A DNA stretch of 64,000 nt from Archaeoglobales archaeon (lineage in GTDB: Archaea > Halobacteriota > Archaeoglobi > Archaeoglobales > Archaeoglobaceae), in NCBI GenBank assembly GCA_030055595.1, contig JASFYH010000002.1:1-64000 (forward strand), given 5' to 3'. The position numbers and the translations under genes are program-made. This document shows positions 16,763-25,875 of this stretch, piece by piece (the first letter of the stretch is position 1; each line of letters begins with the position of its first letter). The notes under the pieces were generated by a model that was not told where the DNA came from, did not search any database, and saw nothing but the letters and a program-made list of their open reading frames with translations.

Positions 16763-17245
16763 TCATTCGAGCTTATCTTGAATCTTACTAAGGCTCACAG
16801 CAAACAGCATCATTATAGAACCAGCGATCCCTGAGATGAATCCTATACCTGCTTCGAGCATCGGGGATATAACAATTTCTATCGGATTCCATGAGATAAC
16901 CCTAAACCACATATACGAGACTACAAAAGATATGAAAGAGTAGGCTAGCCCTGCAATGCCTCCGTGATAAACAGATTTTGTTTCCCATTTGAGTAGCCCC
17001 CTAATTCCCATTCCTATTCCCGCAAGATAACAGATTAATGCCATTAAAGCCATGAGCAGAAGCGTGAAAGAAAGAAAATTCGGTGAATTCGCGAAATATC
17101 CGCAAAAGTCTATTAGTAGGGTTAGCGGTGAAAGAAATGAAATCTTTACAGTCCCAGCACTTATCCCAAGATTCGGCAAAAAACCAGAAATTATCAGAAA
17201 AGTGACTCCAATCCAACCAATTGGATTCCAAAATTTTTCAATCAT
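16763..17245 (-). CDS. Four-helix membrane protein, unknown
   Basis: A 160-residue protein with four hydrophobic segments near 8-26, 55-80, 97-115 and 128-150. It has an archaeal-type short charged C-terminus (SLSKIQDKLE). No motif is recognised. It is similar in size and topology to the protein at 862-1359, but I see no clear sequence identity. Confidence 0.6.
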   Translation of the reverse strand: MIEKFWNPIGWIGVTFLIISGFLPNLGISAGTVKISFLSPLTLLIDFCGYFANSPNFLSFTLLLMALMALICYLAGIGMGIRGLLKWETKSVYHGGIAGLAYSFISFVVSYMWFRVISWNPIEIVISPMLEAGIGFISGIAGSIMMLFAVSLSKIQDKLE

Positions 17246-17302
17246 AAATTAAACATACATCCAAAATTTAAATAATTTTTCTTTGGGATTTAGAGTACAT
17301 GA

Positions 17303-17438
17303 TGGGGTCGGTGGGATTTGAACCCACGACTTGCGGGTCTCTTCGGGTCAGCGCTCCAATGGGTCATCACCGCTCAGCAGACCCACAATTCATCACACCA
17401 CTGGAGCCCGCCGCGCTTCCTGACTACGCCACGACCCC
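17303..17438 (-). tRNA. tRNA-Trp (CCA) with a 62-nt intron
   Basis: On the minus strand, acceptor GGGGTCG/CGACCCC, T arm GTGGG-TTCAAAT-CCCAC and anticodon stem GCGGG/CCCGC give a 74-nt mature tRNA with anticodon CCA (17404-17402) and discriminator A. Exon 1 ends at G37 (17401) and exon 2 begins at A38 (17338), the canonical archaeal 37/38 position cut by the splicing endonuclease. The intervening 62 nt carry a complete box C/D guide RNA, listed separately. Confidence 0.93.
17339..17400 (-). ncRNA. Box C/D guide RNA within the tRNA-Trp intron
   Basis: The intron reads, in order, box C GTGATGA, guide ATTGTGGGTCTG, box D' CTGA, GCG, box C' GTGATGA, guide CCCATTGGAGCG, box D CTGA. By the fifth-base rule the D guide pairs across CUCCA of exon 1 and selects C34. 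The D' guide pairs with AGACCC of exon 2 and selects C39. This is the arrangement known from Haloferax volcanii pre-tRNA-Trp, which directs 2'-O-methylation at 34 and 39. The pairings were made by hand, with one G-U wobble in each. Confidence 0.9.
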
Positions 17439-17537
17439 TCTGAAATTCATTGATGAGCAGAAATATAACTATTTTGGTTTGCCTATAATGTAAAGATCAG
17501 CGAAAAATTTCATAAAAGTTTCTCCTGAGAATTTCTG

Positions 17538-18071
17538 ATGAAGATCGCTGGCATCGATGTTGGCATTAGGACTTGCAAACTTGCGATCATCGAAGAACAG
17601 CTCGTCTACGTTGGCGATTACGAGAGGGAGAAATTAAAGGGAGTTGTTGCGGTTGGAATTGATGCTCCGCTCTCTTTTCCAAAAGTAGGAACGCTTAGAG
17701 AATGCGAGAAAAAATTGCTAAAGCTTGGCATCAGGCTTTTCCCTTCTGGAGCAAAATTTTTTAGAGATATAGCTCTCAAAGGTATAAAGATCGCTGAGGA
17801 GCTGAGAAAAGAAGGAATAGCGGTATTCGAAGTCTATCCTTTTGCTTCGAGGGTCATGATGAAAATAGCACCAAAATCGAAGAAAAGAAGAAAAGAAGGT
17901 CTTTCTGAGATTATATGTGAGCTTCAAAGATTCATAGAGCTCCCTGAGCTTACGCATGACGAGGTTGATGCGGTGATCTCCGCTTTAACCGTTAGAGAGT
18001 TCTTGCAAGGTAGAGGTTTTATTTTGAGCGGAGAAGACGGAGAAATAATTCTGCCAACAGAAAGGAATTAA
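17538..18071 (+). CDS. DUF429 family protein (predicted RNase H-fold nuclease)
   Basis: A 177-residue protein beginning MKIAGIDVGIRTCKLAI, the RNase H-like first strand with a catalytic-type Asp. It continues with GIDAPLSFP and the C-terminal THDEVDAVISALTVREFL, all DUF429 hallmarks. Biochemical function is not established for the family. ATG is preceded by CTGAGAATTTCTG, with no strong ribosome binding site. Confidence 0.82.
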   Translation: MKIAGIDVGIRTCKLAIIEEQLVYVGDYEREKLKGVVAVGIDAPLSFPKVGTLRECEKKLLKLGIRLFPSGAKFFRDIALKGIKIAEELRKEGIAVFEVYPFASRVMMKIAPKSKKRRKEGLSEIICELQRFIELPELTHDEVDAVISALTVREFLQGRGFILSGEDGEIILPTERN

Positions 18072-18095
18072 TATCGTGAGGCGAAAAGTGAGTAA

Positions 18096-18665
18096 ATGAA
18101 TGAACGTGGACTGGTAGATCTTTTTGCTGCGATGAACTCTCTTTCAGGCTCCGCTTATGAGTGCAAATACTACCCGTGCCATTTCGAGGGGCAGGATTGT
18201 TCTCTCTGCTTTTGCATCTTTTACCCCTGTTTGCTTTACAGATTTGGCGAGATCGTTATCTCTCAGTCTGGAAAGCCTGTCTGGAGCTGTAAGGATTGTT
18301 TCTGGATCCATAAAAAAGAGAACGTTGAGGAAGTTGTAACATACTTCTCTGCTTTTCCAAGACAGGTTTTGGTTGAGGCGGACTGGCATTTCTTCAGCAA
18401 AGCTTTTCAGGAGATCCTATTTGGCAAAGAGCTTGGCTATAAAATTGGCAAGGCATACAATCTCATGCCAGCGAACTTTTACGGACTTAACTGTAGAAGG
18501 GCAGAAAACGGATTATTTTTGGCTGTGAAGATCGAGGAGGGATTTTTAGATCTTCGTGAAGTTAAAAACTTTGATAATTTGAGAGACGAGATTTTAATTC
18601 CGCATAAGTCCGCTAATGTCCTTAGGGGGTTTGATGAAGCAAGATATATAGAATGCGAGCTATGA
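18096..18665 (+). CDS. Cysteine-rich small-domain protein (zinc-finger-like)
   Basis: A 189-residue protein. Residues 20-70 carry a dense Cys cluster (ECKYYPCHFEGQDCSLCFC, IFYPC, SCKDC) matching the archaeal cysteine-rich small domain. The C-terminal 110 residues are not recognised. In other archaea this domain occurs with cobamide salvage or translation-related genes, so no role is assigned. It overlaps the Brix-like gene by 4 bp (ATGA), giving a two-gene unit. Confidence 0.7.
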   Translation: MNERGLVDLFAAMNSLSGSAYECKYYPCHFEGQDCSLCFCIFYPCLLYRFGEIVISQSGKPVWSCKDCFWIHKKENVEEVVTYFSAFPRQVLVEADWHFFSKAFQEILFGKELGYKIGKAYNLMPANFYGLNCRRAENGLFLAVKIEEGFLDLREVKNFDNLRDEILIPHKSANVLRGFDEARYIECEL

Positions 18666-19108
18666 TCTTAACAACTTCAAGAAAGCCGAGCAGAAAAACA
18701 AGAAGCTTTGCAAAGGCTCTTTCAAGATTTTTAAACTGGCAATATGTTCATAGAGGCAAAATAAGCCTGAAGGAATTTGAAAATAAACGTATTTGCGTAA
18801 TCTCCGAAATTAAGGGAAATCCTGCTTTTTTAAACTTCTACGATGGGGATAGGAAGCTAATTGAGATCTTTCTGTCAGTTAGCAACGTAAAAAAGACGGA
18901 AATCGACAGAGGCGAAGTTGTTTACTTTGGGGATAAATATAACTTCTTCGAAGCTTTGCCTGCGAAATTGCTCGAAAAATTTGACAAAAGACCCCATTTT
19001 CTAAAAAAGATTGTCGAAAATGGCAATGAGCTTCTTTTCTACATTGGAGAAGATTTAATTTTTAAAATAAGGGTGCTTGGAGTTAGGAGATTTGACCAAA
19101 GTCTATAA
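18662..19108 (+). CDS. Brix-domain (Imp4-like) ribosome biogenesis protein
   Basis: A 148-residue protein starting MILTTSRKPSRKTRSFAKAL, the archaeal Brix/Imp4 start, with the following hydrophobic strands and basic patches. Archaeal single-domain Brix proteins are thought to bind rRNA during ribosome assembly. ATG 18662 is preferred because homologues start at this TTSRKPS strand; ATG 18653 is also in frame. The last 26 bases overlap the convergent gene at 19083. Confidence 0.8.
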   Translation: MILTTSRKPSRKTRSFAKALSRFLNWQYVHRGKISLKEFENKRICVISEIKGNPAFLNFYDGDRKLIEIFLSVSNVKKTEIDRGEVVYFGDKYNFFEALPAKLLEKFDKRPHFLKKIVENGNELLFYIGEDLIFKIRVLGVRRFDQSL

Positions 19109-19520
19109 AACCTTCTGGAACATTATCCAATCCCGCTTCATCGAGAACTTTTGGATCTACAAAGATCGGACAAGGAATTCTTAGAGCGATCGCAATTCCA
19201 TCGCTTGGTCTGGCGTCGATCTCAAGCTCTTTGTCATTTTGCTTTAAAATAATCCTTGCATAGAAAGTTGTGTCTATTAGATCGTCTATGATGACTTTTT
19301 CAACCTTTCCGCTGAGTTTTGAGACAATGTCGACAAGAAGGTCATGGGTCATGGGTCTCGGTGGTAGATAGCGGTTCATTGCGGAGTAAATTGAAGCTGC
19401 TTCCGCAAAACCTATGTAGATCGGAAGAACTCTTCCGTCTTCCGCTCTAAGAACTACCACTGGCGAGGATGCGAATTGTGTTTTTGCTATGAACACTCCA
19501 AACACTTCTGCGACAAGCAC
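19083..19520 (-). CDS. Bifunctional nuclease family (BFN/DUF151) protein
   Basis: A 145-residue protein with VVLRAEDGRVLPIYIGFAEA, RPMTHDLLVDIV and the signature ARPSDGIAIALRI of the BFN domain. The family is widespread; in plants a member degrades nucleic acids, but the archaeal role is unknown. It overlaps the end of the Brix-like gene in convergent orientation. Confidence 0.88.
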   Translation of the reverse strand: MLVAEVFGVFIAKTQFASSPVVVLRAEDGRVLPIYIGFAEAASIYSAMNRYLPPRPMTHDLLVDIVSKLSGKVEKVIIDDLIDTTFYARIILKQNDKELEIDARPSDGIAIALRIPCPIFVDPKVLDEAGLDNVPEGFIDFGQIS

Positions 19521-19544
19521 GAATAAAAGTTTGTTTTAGTTGTA

Positions 19545-20183
19545 TTAAAGCTTTGTGATAAGTTCTAAGAAGTGCTTGTTAGTTAATCCGAAGCATAAGT
19601 AGTCTAAACCGAAATATAGAACAATAGAACCGAGTAAAACCAGCAAAAGTCTGTAAGCTCTTAGTTTCAGACCTTTGAAAGAAGTTACATAAGCTAAAAA
19701 GCTTAGGAAGGCAAAATCGATCCATATATGTGAAGCAAAAAGAACCGCAATGCCTAAGATGCCAAAAAGGAGAATGGCTTCGCTAATAAGCGTGCTCCCA
19801 ACTCCCGCCCACCAAGCAATGAAGAATGGATTAAAAGCGGTCAAGGCAACACCTGTTAGAAACGGAGATAACTCCTTTTCTTTACTTGAGATCTCATCTA
19901 TCTCAAAGGCACTTTTCAAGGTTAAGTAGCCGAATAGCAAAAGAAAAAGCCCGCCAATTAGTGCCAATGGATTTAAAAACTCCTCTATATGTCCAGAAGT
20001 GGAAATAAAGAATGCTATTATGACAACAAGAGGTAACTCGACCAAAAAGTGCCCACTACTAACCATGAAACCCCCTTTCCAGCCCTTCTTTGTTCCTATC
20101 GCTGCGGTAGCTGCGCTCAGTGGTCCGGGTGCTAATGCACCAGAACTGCTTATTACTATCACTTTCAGGATGTAATCGAACAC
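19545..20183 (-). CDS. LysE family membrane transporter
   Basis: A 212-residue protein with about six helices and the family start SSSGALAPGPLSAATAAIGTK, followed by GWKGGFMVSSGHFLVELPL and TAFNPFFIAWWAGVG. LysE/RhtB proteins export amino acids or related small molecules; the substrate here is unknown. It is the last gene in a minus-strand group with the next three genes. Confidence 0.85.
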   Translation of the reverse strand: MFDYILKVIVISSSGALAPGPLSAATAAIGTKKGWKGGFMVSSGHFLVELPLVVIIAFFISTSGHIEEFLNPLALIGGLFLLLFGYLTLKSAFEIDEISSKEKELSPFLTGVALTAFNPFFIAWWAGVGSTLISEAILLFGILGIAVLFASHIWIDFAFLSFLAYVTSFKGLKLRAYRLLLVLLGSIVLYFGLDYLCFGLTNKHFLELITKL

Positions 20184-20217
20184 CAGGAATTCTTAAGGCT
20201 GAGAAATAAAAGTTTTT

Positions 20218-20481
20218 TTAATATTTCCTTAGCGAGTAAACAAATAAGAATCGACCACGCCCACCTTTAAAGCCGAGGCTTTCTGTGCTCATTCTCGTTT
20301 CAAATCGAAATTCTCTTCGCAATTTCGAAATAAACCTTCTTGCGTTCTCCACGTCTTCAAACACCAGATCAGTTCCGTTCTCTACTTTAAAGACCTCAGC
20401 TTTGAATTCTTCAGCTTTTTTTAGCACTTTCGAAATCTCAGCTTCGCTAAAACCTCTAATTTGAATCTTAGCGGGATGCAT
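20218..20481 (-). CDS. Small conserved-looking archaeal protein, unknown
   Basis: An 87-residue basic protein with alternating strands and helices (KIQIRGFSEAEISKVLKKA; VFEDVENARRFISKLRREF). The layout suggests a ferredoxin-like fold, possibly RNA-binding. It overlaps the mptE gene by 14 bp and so is co-translated. I do not recognise a family. Confidence 0.6.
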   Translation of the reverse strand: MHPAKIQIRGFSEAEISKVLKKAEEFKAEVFKVENGTDLVFEDVENARRFISKLRREFRFETRMSTESLGFKGGRGRFLFVYSLRKY

Positions 20482-21073
20482 TCAAAATCCCTTCAATTTC
20501 AAGGATCTTTTTAGCCCATTTCAGCTTTTTCAATTTTAAACCCTCCCCCTTCTCAAAATCAAAGCCATACAGTGAAATTTTTTTGGCTCCAAATTTCTTT
20601 GCAATCAGCACCGCCCTATCGCCATCTGTAAAACCACCGAAGTTGTAAACTTTATCGAAAGGCTCGCATTGCGTCGTCGCAATGAATTTACCAACATAAG
20701 GCACGATCTCACGGATTCGGTCCATATTGTCGCCATGAGCATGGAGAACGAGAATACACCCAGATTTTTGAAGTGCAAGAATTATTTCTAAGCTTTCTTC
20801 CAAATCCGTTACGTGAATATCTGGCTTAAAATCCACCTTTTCAACCGCTTTGCCCGCTGTGATGATAAAATCCTCTTTTATTGTCTCTCCATGGTAAGCA
20901 CCGCCAACAACTGCAACTTCTCTACCCCTTATGCACTCCAGCACTTTGGAATCGAGAAGCTTTCCTTTGCCAAGCTTTGCAATTAGTTTTGCGGATTCCT
21001 CGTCCTTTGCTCTCGAAAAATTGAAATCCAAGAGAATCTGCTCGTAGATCTTCAGCCAATCCCTTAGATCCAT
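20468..21073 (-). CDS. mptE: 6-hydroxymethyl-7,8-dihydropterin pyrophosphokinase, MptE-type
   Basis: A 201-residue DUF115-family protein with VVGGAYHGETI, PDIHVTDLEES, LVLHAHGDNMDRI and NFGGFTDGDRA, the archaeal MptE motifs. It transfers pyrophosphate to 6-hydroxymethyldihydropterin in tetrahydromethanopterin and folate-like cofactor synthesis. It overlaps ileS by 10 bp and lies directly downstream of it in the same operon. Confidence 0.88.
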   Translation of the reverse strand: MDLRDWLKIYEQILLDFNFSRAKDEESAKLIAKLGKGKLLDSKVLECIRGREVAVVGGAYHGETIKEDFIITAGKAVEKVDFKPDIHVTDLEESLEIILALQKSGCILVLHAHGDNMDRIREIVPYVGKFIATTQCEPFDKVYNFGGFTDGDRAVLIAKKFGAKKISLYGFDFEKGEGLKLKKLKWAKKILEIEGILNASR

Positions 21074-24000
21074 CTTCTTATACCTATTCTAATTTTGAGA
21101 TCCTCGATCTCCCATTCCTTCACATAACCTTCTGCATTGGCGAATTTTAGCTCTCTGGATCGTGTTTCATTCTTAACATATTCGATCCATCCCTCAAGAA
21201 GCTTTGGATCGATCTCGACGTAGCTGACAATAAACTCCTCGACATTCAGATTCATCTCTTTCCTCATCTGCTGAATTCTACGGACAACTTCTCTTGCATA
21301 AGCCTCTCTGAGAAGGTTTTCATCAAGTTGGGTATTTATGTAAACTCTTCCTCCAGAGAACTCAGCAAACTCATAACCTTCAGGAATTCTTTCTTCGACG
21401 ATCAGGCAATCTTTTCCAAGCTTAACGCCCTCAAACTCCATTTCCTCAGGCACTTCTTTTAGCTTTGAGACAAACTCCGCAAACTCCTTTGCTTTGCCCT
21501 TTAGTATCGGACCGATCTTCTTGAAATCAGGCTTTATAATAAGCTCTTTTTGGAAATTTTCGACGAACTTCACTTCTTTAACGTTGCTTTGCTTTAAAAT
21601 CACGTCCAAAATTACTTCAAGTCCTTTTATTTTTGTTTCAACGATCATCTCTCTCAACGGCCATCTGAGCTTAATTCTTGCCTTACTCCTTGCACTATTT
21701 CCCGCTTCAACGATCGCTTTTGCGATCTTCATCTTGTCTTCAAGTTCTTCATTGATCAGATCTTCGTCCGCTTTGGGATATTCCTCCATGAAAATGCTCT
21801 CTTTTGTGTCCCTGAAGCTCTTGACAAAGTTCTGATAAAGCCACTCAGCAAGAACTGGAGCGAATGGAGCGATAATGCGGAGCGATTTATCTAAAACTCG
21901 GAACATGGTCTCATAAGCGGACAACTTTCGTTTTGATTCCGCTTCTTCCCATACTCTTGATCGGATCAGCGGGATATACCACCTGCTGAAGTCTTCAATT
22001 ATGAATTCAAAGAAGGCTTTAACGACCCTATGGAGCTGATACCTTTCCATTGCGGAAACCGCTTCTTTATTGAATCTTTCAAGCCTCGAAAGGATCCACC
22101 GATCTTCGAGGCTCAGATCAACTTCCTTTCCCGCTTTAAACCTGTCAATGCTCATGTATGTGTGAGCAAACCTGATCGTGTTCCAAAGAATGTTTATGTT
22201 CCTTAGAACATTCCTTGCTTCCTCCCAGCTGAACTTCAGATCTTCCCAGACCGCAGAGCTCAGCACATAAAGTCTGAAACAGTCTATTCCGATCTGGCTT
22301 ATGACCTCTTCTGGCTCAACAACGTTGCCAAGGCTCTTGCTCATCTTTCTTCCTTGTTCGTCCAAAGTAAAGCCATGCATCAAAACCGCTTTGTATGGAG
22401 CCTTATCGAAGCAAATGAGCGAAGCACCGAGCTGAGAATAGAACCACCCCCTCGTCTGATCATGCCCTTCCGTGATGAAATCCGCAGGCCAAAGATCGAA
22501 TTTTTCGCTCTTGAGAGGATATCCGATGCTTCCCCAGCTCGCAACACCGCTGTCAAACCAGACGTCAAATACGTCCTTGACTCTGCCCATCACTCCTCCG
22601 CAATCGCAATTGAATTTCACGGCGTCTATTCTTGGTCGATGCAAATCGAGATCGTCTTTCCACTCGACCTCAGTTATACTTCCAACTACTTTCATCTTAC
22701 CGCACTTCTCGCAGATCCAGATCGGCAGTGGAATACCCCAATAACGTTGTCTGCTAATGCACCAGTCCTTTGCATTGCTTATCCAGTCTCTAAACCTTGC
22801 ACTTCCCGCCCACTCAGGGATCCATTGCACCTTTTCGATCTCTTCGAGCATCTTCTCTTTCAGTTCAGTGATCCGAATAAACCATTGTTCAGTCGCTCTG
22901 AAAATAATTGGGGTTTTACACCTCCAGCAATGCCCATAACGGTGAAAGATCTTCTCTTCAGCGATTAACAGGTCTTTCTTCAGAAGATCTTCTATGATCA
23001 CTTCGTTAGCTTCTCTGACATTGAGTCCCGCATACTTCCCCGCCTGTTCGGTAAATATACCCCTGTCGTCGACCGGGTTGAAAACCTCGAGATCGTATTT
23101 CAAGCCGAGTTCAAAGTCTTCAACGCCGTGAGCGGTAGCAACGTGAACACAGCCTGTGTTCTCAGCAGAAACAAAGTCTGCAAGCACAATTCTGTGCCTT
23201 ATATTTGCCTGATAGGGGATCTCTTCAGCCAAAGGATGTTCGTATTCAATTCCTTCAAGTTCTTTACCCAAGAAAGTCTCTAAGACTTCCCAAGTCTCAT
23301 AACCCTTAGCAAGAACGTCTAAAAGACTTTCTGCAAGAATAAGAACCTCTGGAGACCCATTTCTGAAAGCTCTAACCTTTGCATATTTTAAATTCGGATT
23401 AACTGCTACTGCAATGTTCGCAGGAATTGTCCAAGGAGTTGTTGTCCAAACAAGAACGAAACCGCCATTTTTGAGCCTGAACTTTACGTAAATTGAAGGA
23501 TCTTCTCTGTCCGCATATTCCACTTCCGCTTCAGCTAGAGCGGTCTCGCAACGGGGGCACCAGTTCACAACCATCTTCTTTCTTTCGAGCAAGCCCTTTT
23601 CGTGAGCCTTTTTAATTGCAAACCATGCAGAGTTCATGTATTCTGCTTTTATAGTCATGTATGGCTTTTCCCAGTCCATCCAGACCGCTAAAGCTTTGAA
23701 CTGTTCTGTCATCATGTCCTTATTTCGCAGTGCATAATCCATGCACTTCTGAACGAACTTCTCAACTCCAAAGCTCTCTATGTCTCTCTTGCTCTTAAAT
23801 CCGAGTTCCTGTTCAACTTTTACCTCTATTGGCAATCCATGCATGTCCCATCCAGGAGTGTCTGTTGGCGAAAAGCCCCTCATTCTCAGAGATCTGAGAA
23901 TCGTGTCCTTGATTACTTTGTTCCAAGCGGTGCCAAGATGAATTCTTCCAGTTGTGTATGGAGGACCATCTACAAAGTAAAATTTCTTTCCTTTTCTTTC

Positions 24001-24087
24001 TTTTAGCTTTTCATAAATCCTATTATCCCTCCACAATCTAAAAACATCATTTTCGATTTCTTTCGGTGAATACACTGGGGGAAGCAT
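21064..24087 (-). CDS. ileS: Isoleucyl-tRNA synthetase
   Basis: A 1007-residue class I synthetase, full length. It has the HIGH-type motif GRIHLGTAWN near the N-terminus, the editing-domain segment WTTTPWTIPANIAVAV, the zinc-binding and tRNA-contact segments, and KMSKSLGNVV. The C-terminal anticodon-binding region contains FSRWYIPLIR. The ATG has no ribosome binding site and is probably near-leaderless. It heads a minus-strand operon with mptE, the small gene at 20218 and perhaps lysE. Confidence 0.97.
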   Translation of the reverse strand: MLPPVYSPKEIENDVFRLWRDNRIYEKLKERKGKKFYFVDGPPYTTGRIHLGTAWNKVIKDTILRSLRMRGFSPTDTPGWDMHGLPIEVKVEQELGFKSKRDIESFGVEKFVQKCMDYALRNKDMMTEQFKALAVWMDWEKPYMTIKAEYMNSAWFAIKKAHEKGLLERKKMVVNWCPRCETALAEAEVEYADREDPSIYVKFRLKNGGFVLVWTTTPWTIPANIAVAVNPNLKYAKVRAFRNGSPEVLILAESLLDVLAKGYETWEVLETFLGKELEGIEYEHPLAEEIPYQANIRHRIVLADFVSAENTGCVHVATAHGVEDFELGLKYDLEVFNPVDDRGIFTEQAGKYAGLNVREANEVIIEDLLKKDLLIAEEKIFHRYGHCWRCKTPIIFRATEQWFIRITELKEKMLEEIEKVQWIPEWAGSARFRDWISNAKDWCISRQRYWGIPLPIWICEKCGKMKVVGSITEVEWKDDLDLHRPRIDAVKFNCDCGGVMGRVKDVFDVWFDSGVASWGSIGYPLKSEKFDLWPADFITEGHDQTRGWFYSQLGASLICFDKAPYKAVLMHGFTLDEQGRKMSKSLGNVVEPEEVISQIGIDCFRLYVLSSAVWEDLKFSWEEARNVLRNINILWNTIRFAHTYMSIDRFKAGKEVDLSLEDRWILSRLERFNKEAVSAMERYQLHRVVKAFFEFIIEDFSRWYIPLIRSRVWEEAESKRKLSAYETMFRVLDKSLRIIAPFAPVLAEWLYQNFVKSFRDTKESIFMEEYPKADEDLINEELEDKMKIAKAIVEAGNSARSKARIKLRWPLREMIVETKIKGLEVILDVILKQSNVKEVKFVENFQKELIIKPDFKKIGPILKGKAKEFAEFVSKLKEVPEEMEFEGVKLGKDCLIVEERIPEGYEFAEFSGGRVYINTQLDENLLREAYAREVVRRIQQMRKEMNLNVEEFIVSYVEIDPKLLEGWIEYVKNETRSRELKFANAEGYVKEWEIEDLKIRIGIRRWI

Positions 24088-24191
24088 AGCTCTAAATCTT
24101 GATTAGATTAAAAAATTTATTCGATTAAGAACTGAAATGGGAAAATTTATATCTTAAATATGCATGGTAATAATTGTAAGGGGGAGAGATT

Positions 24192-24764
24192 ATGGATGCC
24201 GATGTGAGGAAGATTATAGATGAGAAGGATAAAAAGATCGAGGAATTGCAAGCGAAAGTGAAAGAATTGGAGAAAAAAGTAAGGTATTACGAAATCAAGG
24301 AGATCTACCGAGACATACTTCCCGAAGATTTTCTACAGAGACTTGTAGAACTACCACCAGAAGTGATGATCATCGAACTCGGGAGATACTTGAGGGGGGC
24401 GAGTGCAGAAAAAGCAAAAACTGGGGCTGAGAAGAGCTATAAAGAAAAAGAGGAGGTAACTAGAGCAACGGAGATTAAAGAAGCTGTAACGCCCAAATCA
24501 ACTGGATTCAAGGCAAAAGTTGGGTTAGATCTGAATTTTACACAAAGATACGATTTCAGCGGAAGTGATGTCGCATTTCTTGGAGAAGATCTAATGAAAT
24601 CTCTTGGAGCCTCTGAGGGAGACTATATTGTAGTTCAAAAAGAGGGTAGTGTAAATCTAAGAGTCCTCCCTTACACAAAGCCAGGATTTATTGTAGTCCC
24701 GACATGGGTTAGAGATAAGATCGGGGCGAAAATAAACGACTTTGTGGAGGTGATTAAGAGATGA
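24192..24764 (+). CDS. Coiled-coil protein with C-terminal AbrB-like barrel, unknown
   Basis: A 190-residue protein. Residues 8-40 form a strong coiled coil, 40-75 are helical, and a charged linker runs to about 110. The last 70 residues (DVAFLGEDLMKSLGASEGDY, then VVQKEGSVNLRVLPYTKPGF) look like a double-psi or AbrB-type beta barrel. GGGGGAGAG precedes the ATG and the stop overlaps the HAMP-protein start by 4 bp. The function is unknown; coupling to a membrane sensor suggests a cytoplasmic signalling partner. Confidence 0.6.
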   Translation: MDADVRKIIDEKDKKIEELQAKVKELEKKVRYYEIKEIYRDILPEDFLQRLVELPPEVMIIELGRYLRGASAEKAKTGAEKSYKEKEEVTRATEIKEAVTPKSTGFKAKVGLDLNFTQRYDFSGSDVAFLGEDLMKSLGASEGDYIVVQKEGSVNLRVLPYTKPGFIVVPTWVRDKIGAKINDFVEVIKR

Positions 24765-25759
24765 AACTTACTCCAAAAATAATTTTGATCGTTTTAATCG
24801 CAAGTGTCGTTCCATTGCTCGTTTTGGCACAATTGACATTAATGGGTGTTGCACAGTCTGGAGAGAGTGCGAGAGCAGGAGTTGTGAATGTTAGTCAGAT
24901 CTATATTGAAAAAGCCGGACAAGAAGCTGTTAAAATGAAAACTGAGGACCTTGCGAAGAAGATAGAGCTATATCTGAGGCAAAAATTAAGAGAGAACCCG
25001 AATTTGACCACCGTTGATCTTATGAACGATCCAGATTTCCGTGAACTTTCTGCAAGAAAATGGGGTATGGGTGAATATACATGGGTCCTCGGTGGAGCTG
25101 TGATTGGCAAAGAATACAAAATCGTGACGGTGATCTATCCGACACTACCACAAAGTCAGTGGGGGAAAGAAATAAAGAGCGACTTGGGCTGGGACAAGAG
25201 TATGCCTGAACTTTATAATCTCACAGTTGGTTCTTTCGGTAGTTTCACATACCTAACATGTGGATATTACACATGGATAGAACCAGATACATTAAAGGAG
25301 ACCCGGAAATATCTTTGCCAGTTCCCTGTCTCTTTAAGCTTGAGGGTTTACGATCCGACGCTCAAAACAAACGTTGTTTTAATTGCCGGAACAGGAGCTT
25401 ACATCGATGGATACTTCCAGTATTTAACAAAGAATCCCGCTAATCCCGCTGAGAACATCGCAGGAGAAGTTACAAAGAGTATTGAAAAAGCGAGTGAGCA
25501 GATCTACGTGAATCTCGGTATAGCATTTGCAATAGCGGTAGTATTCATTTTAATAATCGCCTATTTCACAATTTCAAGCATTGCAAATCCGATCGTGGAG
25601 CTGAGCAGGAGTGCGGACAAGATCAGTGCGGGAGAAGTTGACACAGAGATCCCCTTCAAGGAAAGAGCGGACGAAATAGGAATACTTTCAAACAGTATCG
25701 AGAGATTGAAGAGAAGCTTAAAAGTAGCCATGCAGAGCCTCGAAGAAGCTTTGAAATGA
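24761..25759 (+). CDS. Membrane sensor: extracellular domain plus HAMP, no output domain
   Basis: A 332-residue protein with TM1 at 7-27, an extracellular domain of about 220 residues resembling Cache-type sensors (WVLGGAVIGKEYKIVTVIYP), TM2 near 252-272 and a HAMP domain 272-325 (IANPIVELSRSADKIS, EIGILSNSIERLKRS). It stops shortly after HAMP, so no methyl-accepting, kinase or cyclase domain is present. The signal must pass to another protein, most simply the coupled coiled-coil protein. It resembles a truncated chemoreceptor, but the codon frame is intact and the C-terminus ends cleanly. Confidence 0.82.
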   Translation: MKLTPKIILIVLIASVVPLLVLAQLTLMGVAQSGESARAGVVNVSQIYIEKAGQEAVKMKTEDLAKKIELYLRQKLRENPNLTTVDLMNDPDFRELSARKWGMGEYTWVLGGAVIGKEYKIVTVIYPTLPQSQWGKEIKSDLGWDKSMPELYNLTVGSFGSFTYLTCGYYTWIEPDTLKETRKYLCQFPVSLSLRVYDPTLKTNVVLIAGTGAYIDGYFQYLTKNPANPAENIAGEVTKSIEKASEQIYVNLGIAFAIAVVFILIIAYFTISSIANPIVELSRSADKISAGEVDTEIPFKERADEIGILSNSIERLKRSLKVAMQSLEEALK

Positions 25760-25875
25760 AGCTTTCTCTTATTATTTTTTATTCCCCCAAAAAGCGATAA
25801 GTTTTTAAAAAGAAGTTTTTAAGTGAGATCTAATGAGGATTAATTACGTCAAAAATCTGTGGAGGGGTTTTTAGC

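Noticed and set aside
22354-22968. 204-residue open frame opposite ileS
   Set aside because: Lies wholly inside the conserved isoleucyl-tRNA synthetase gene on the other strand; no motif.
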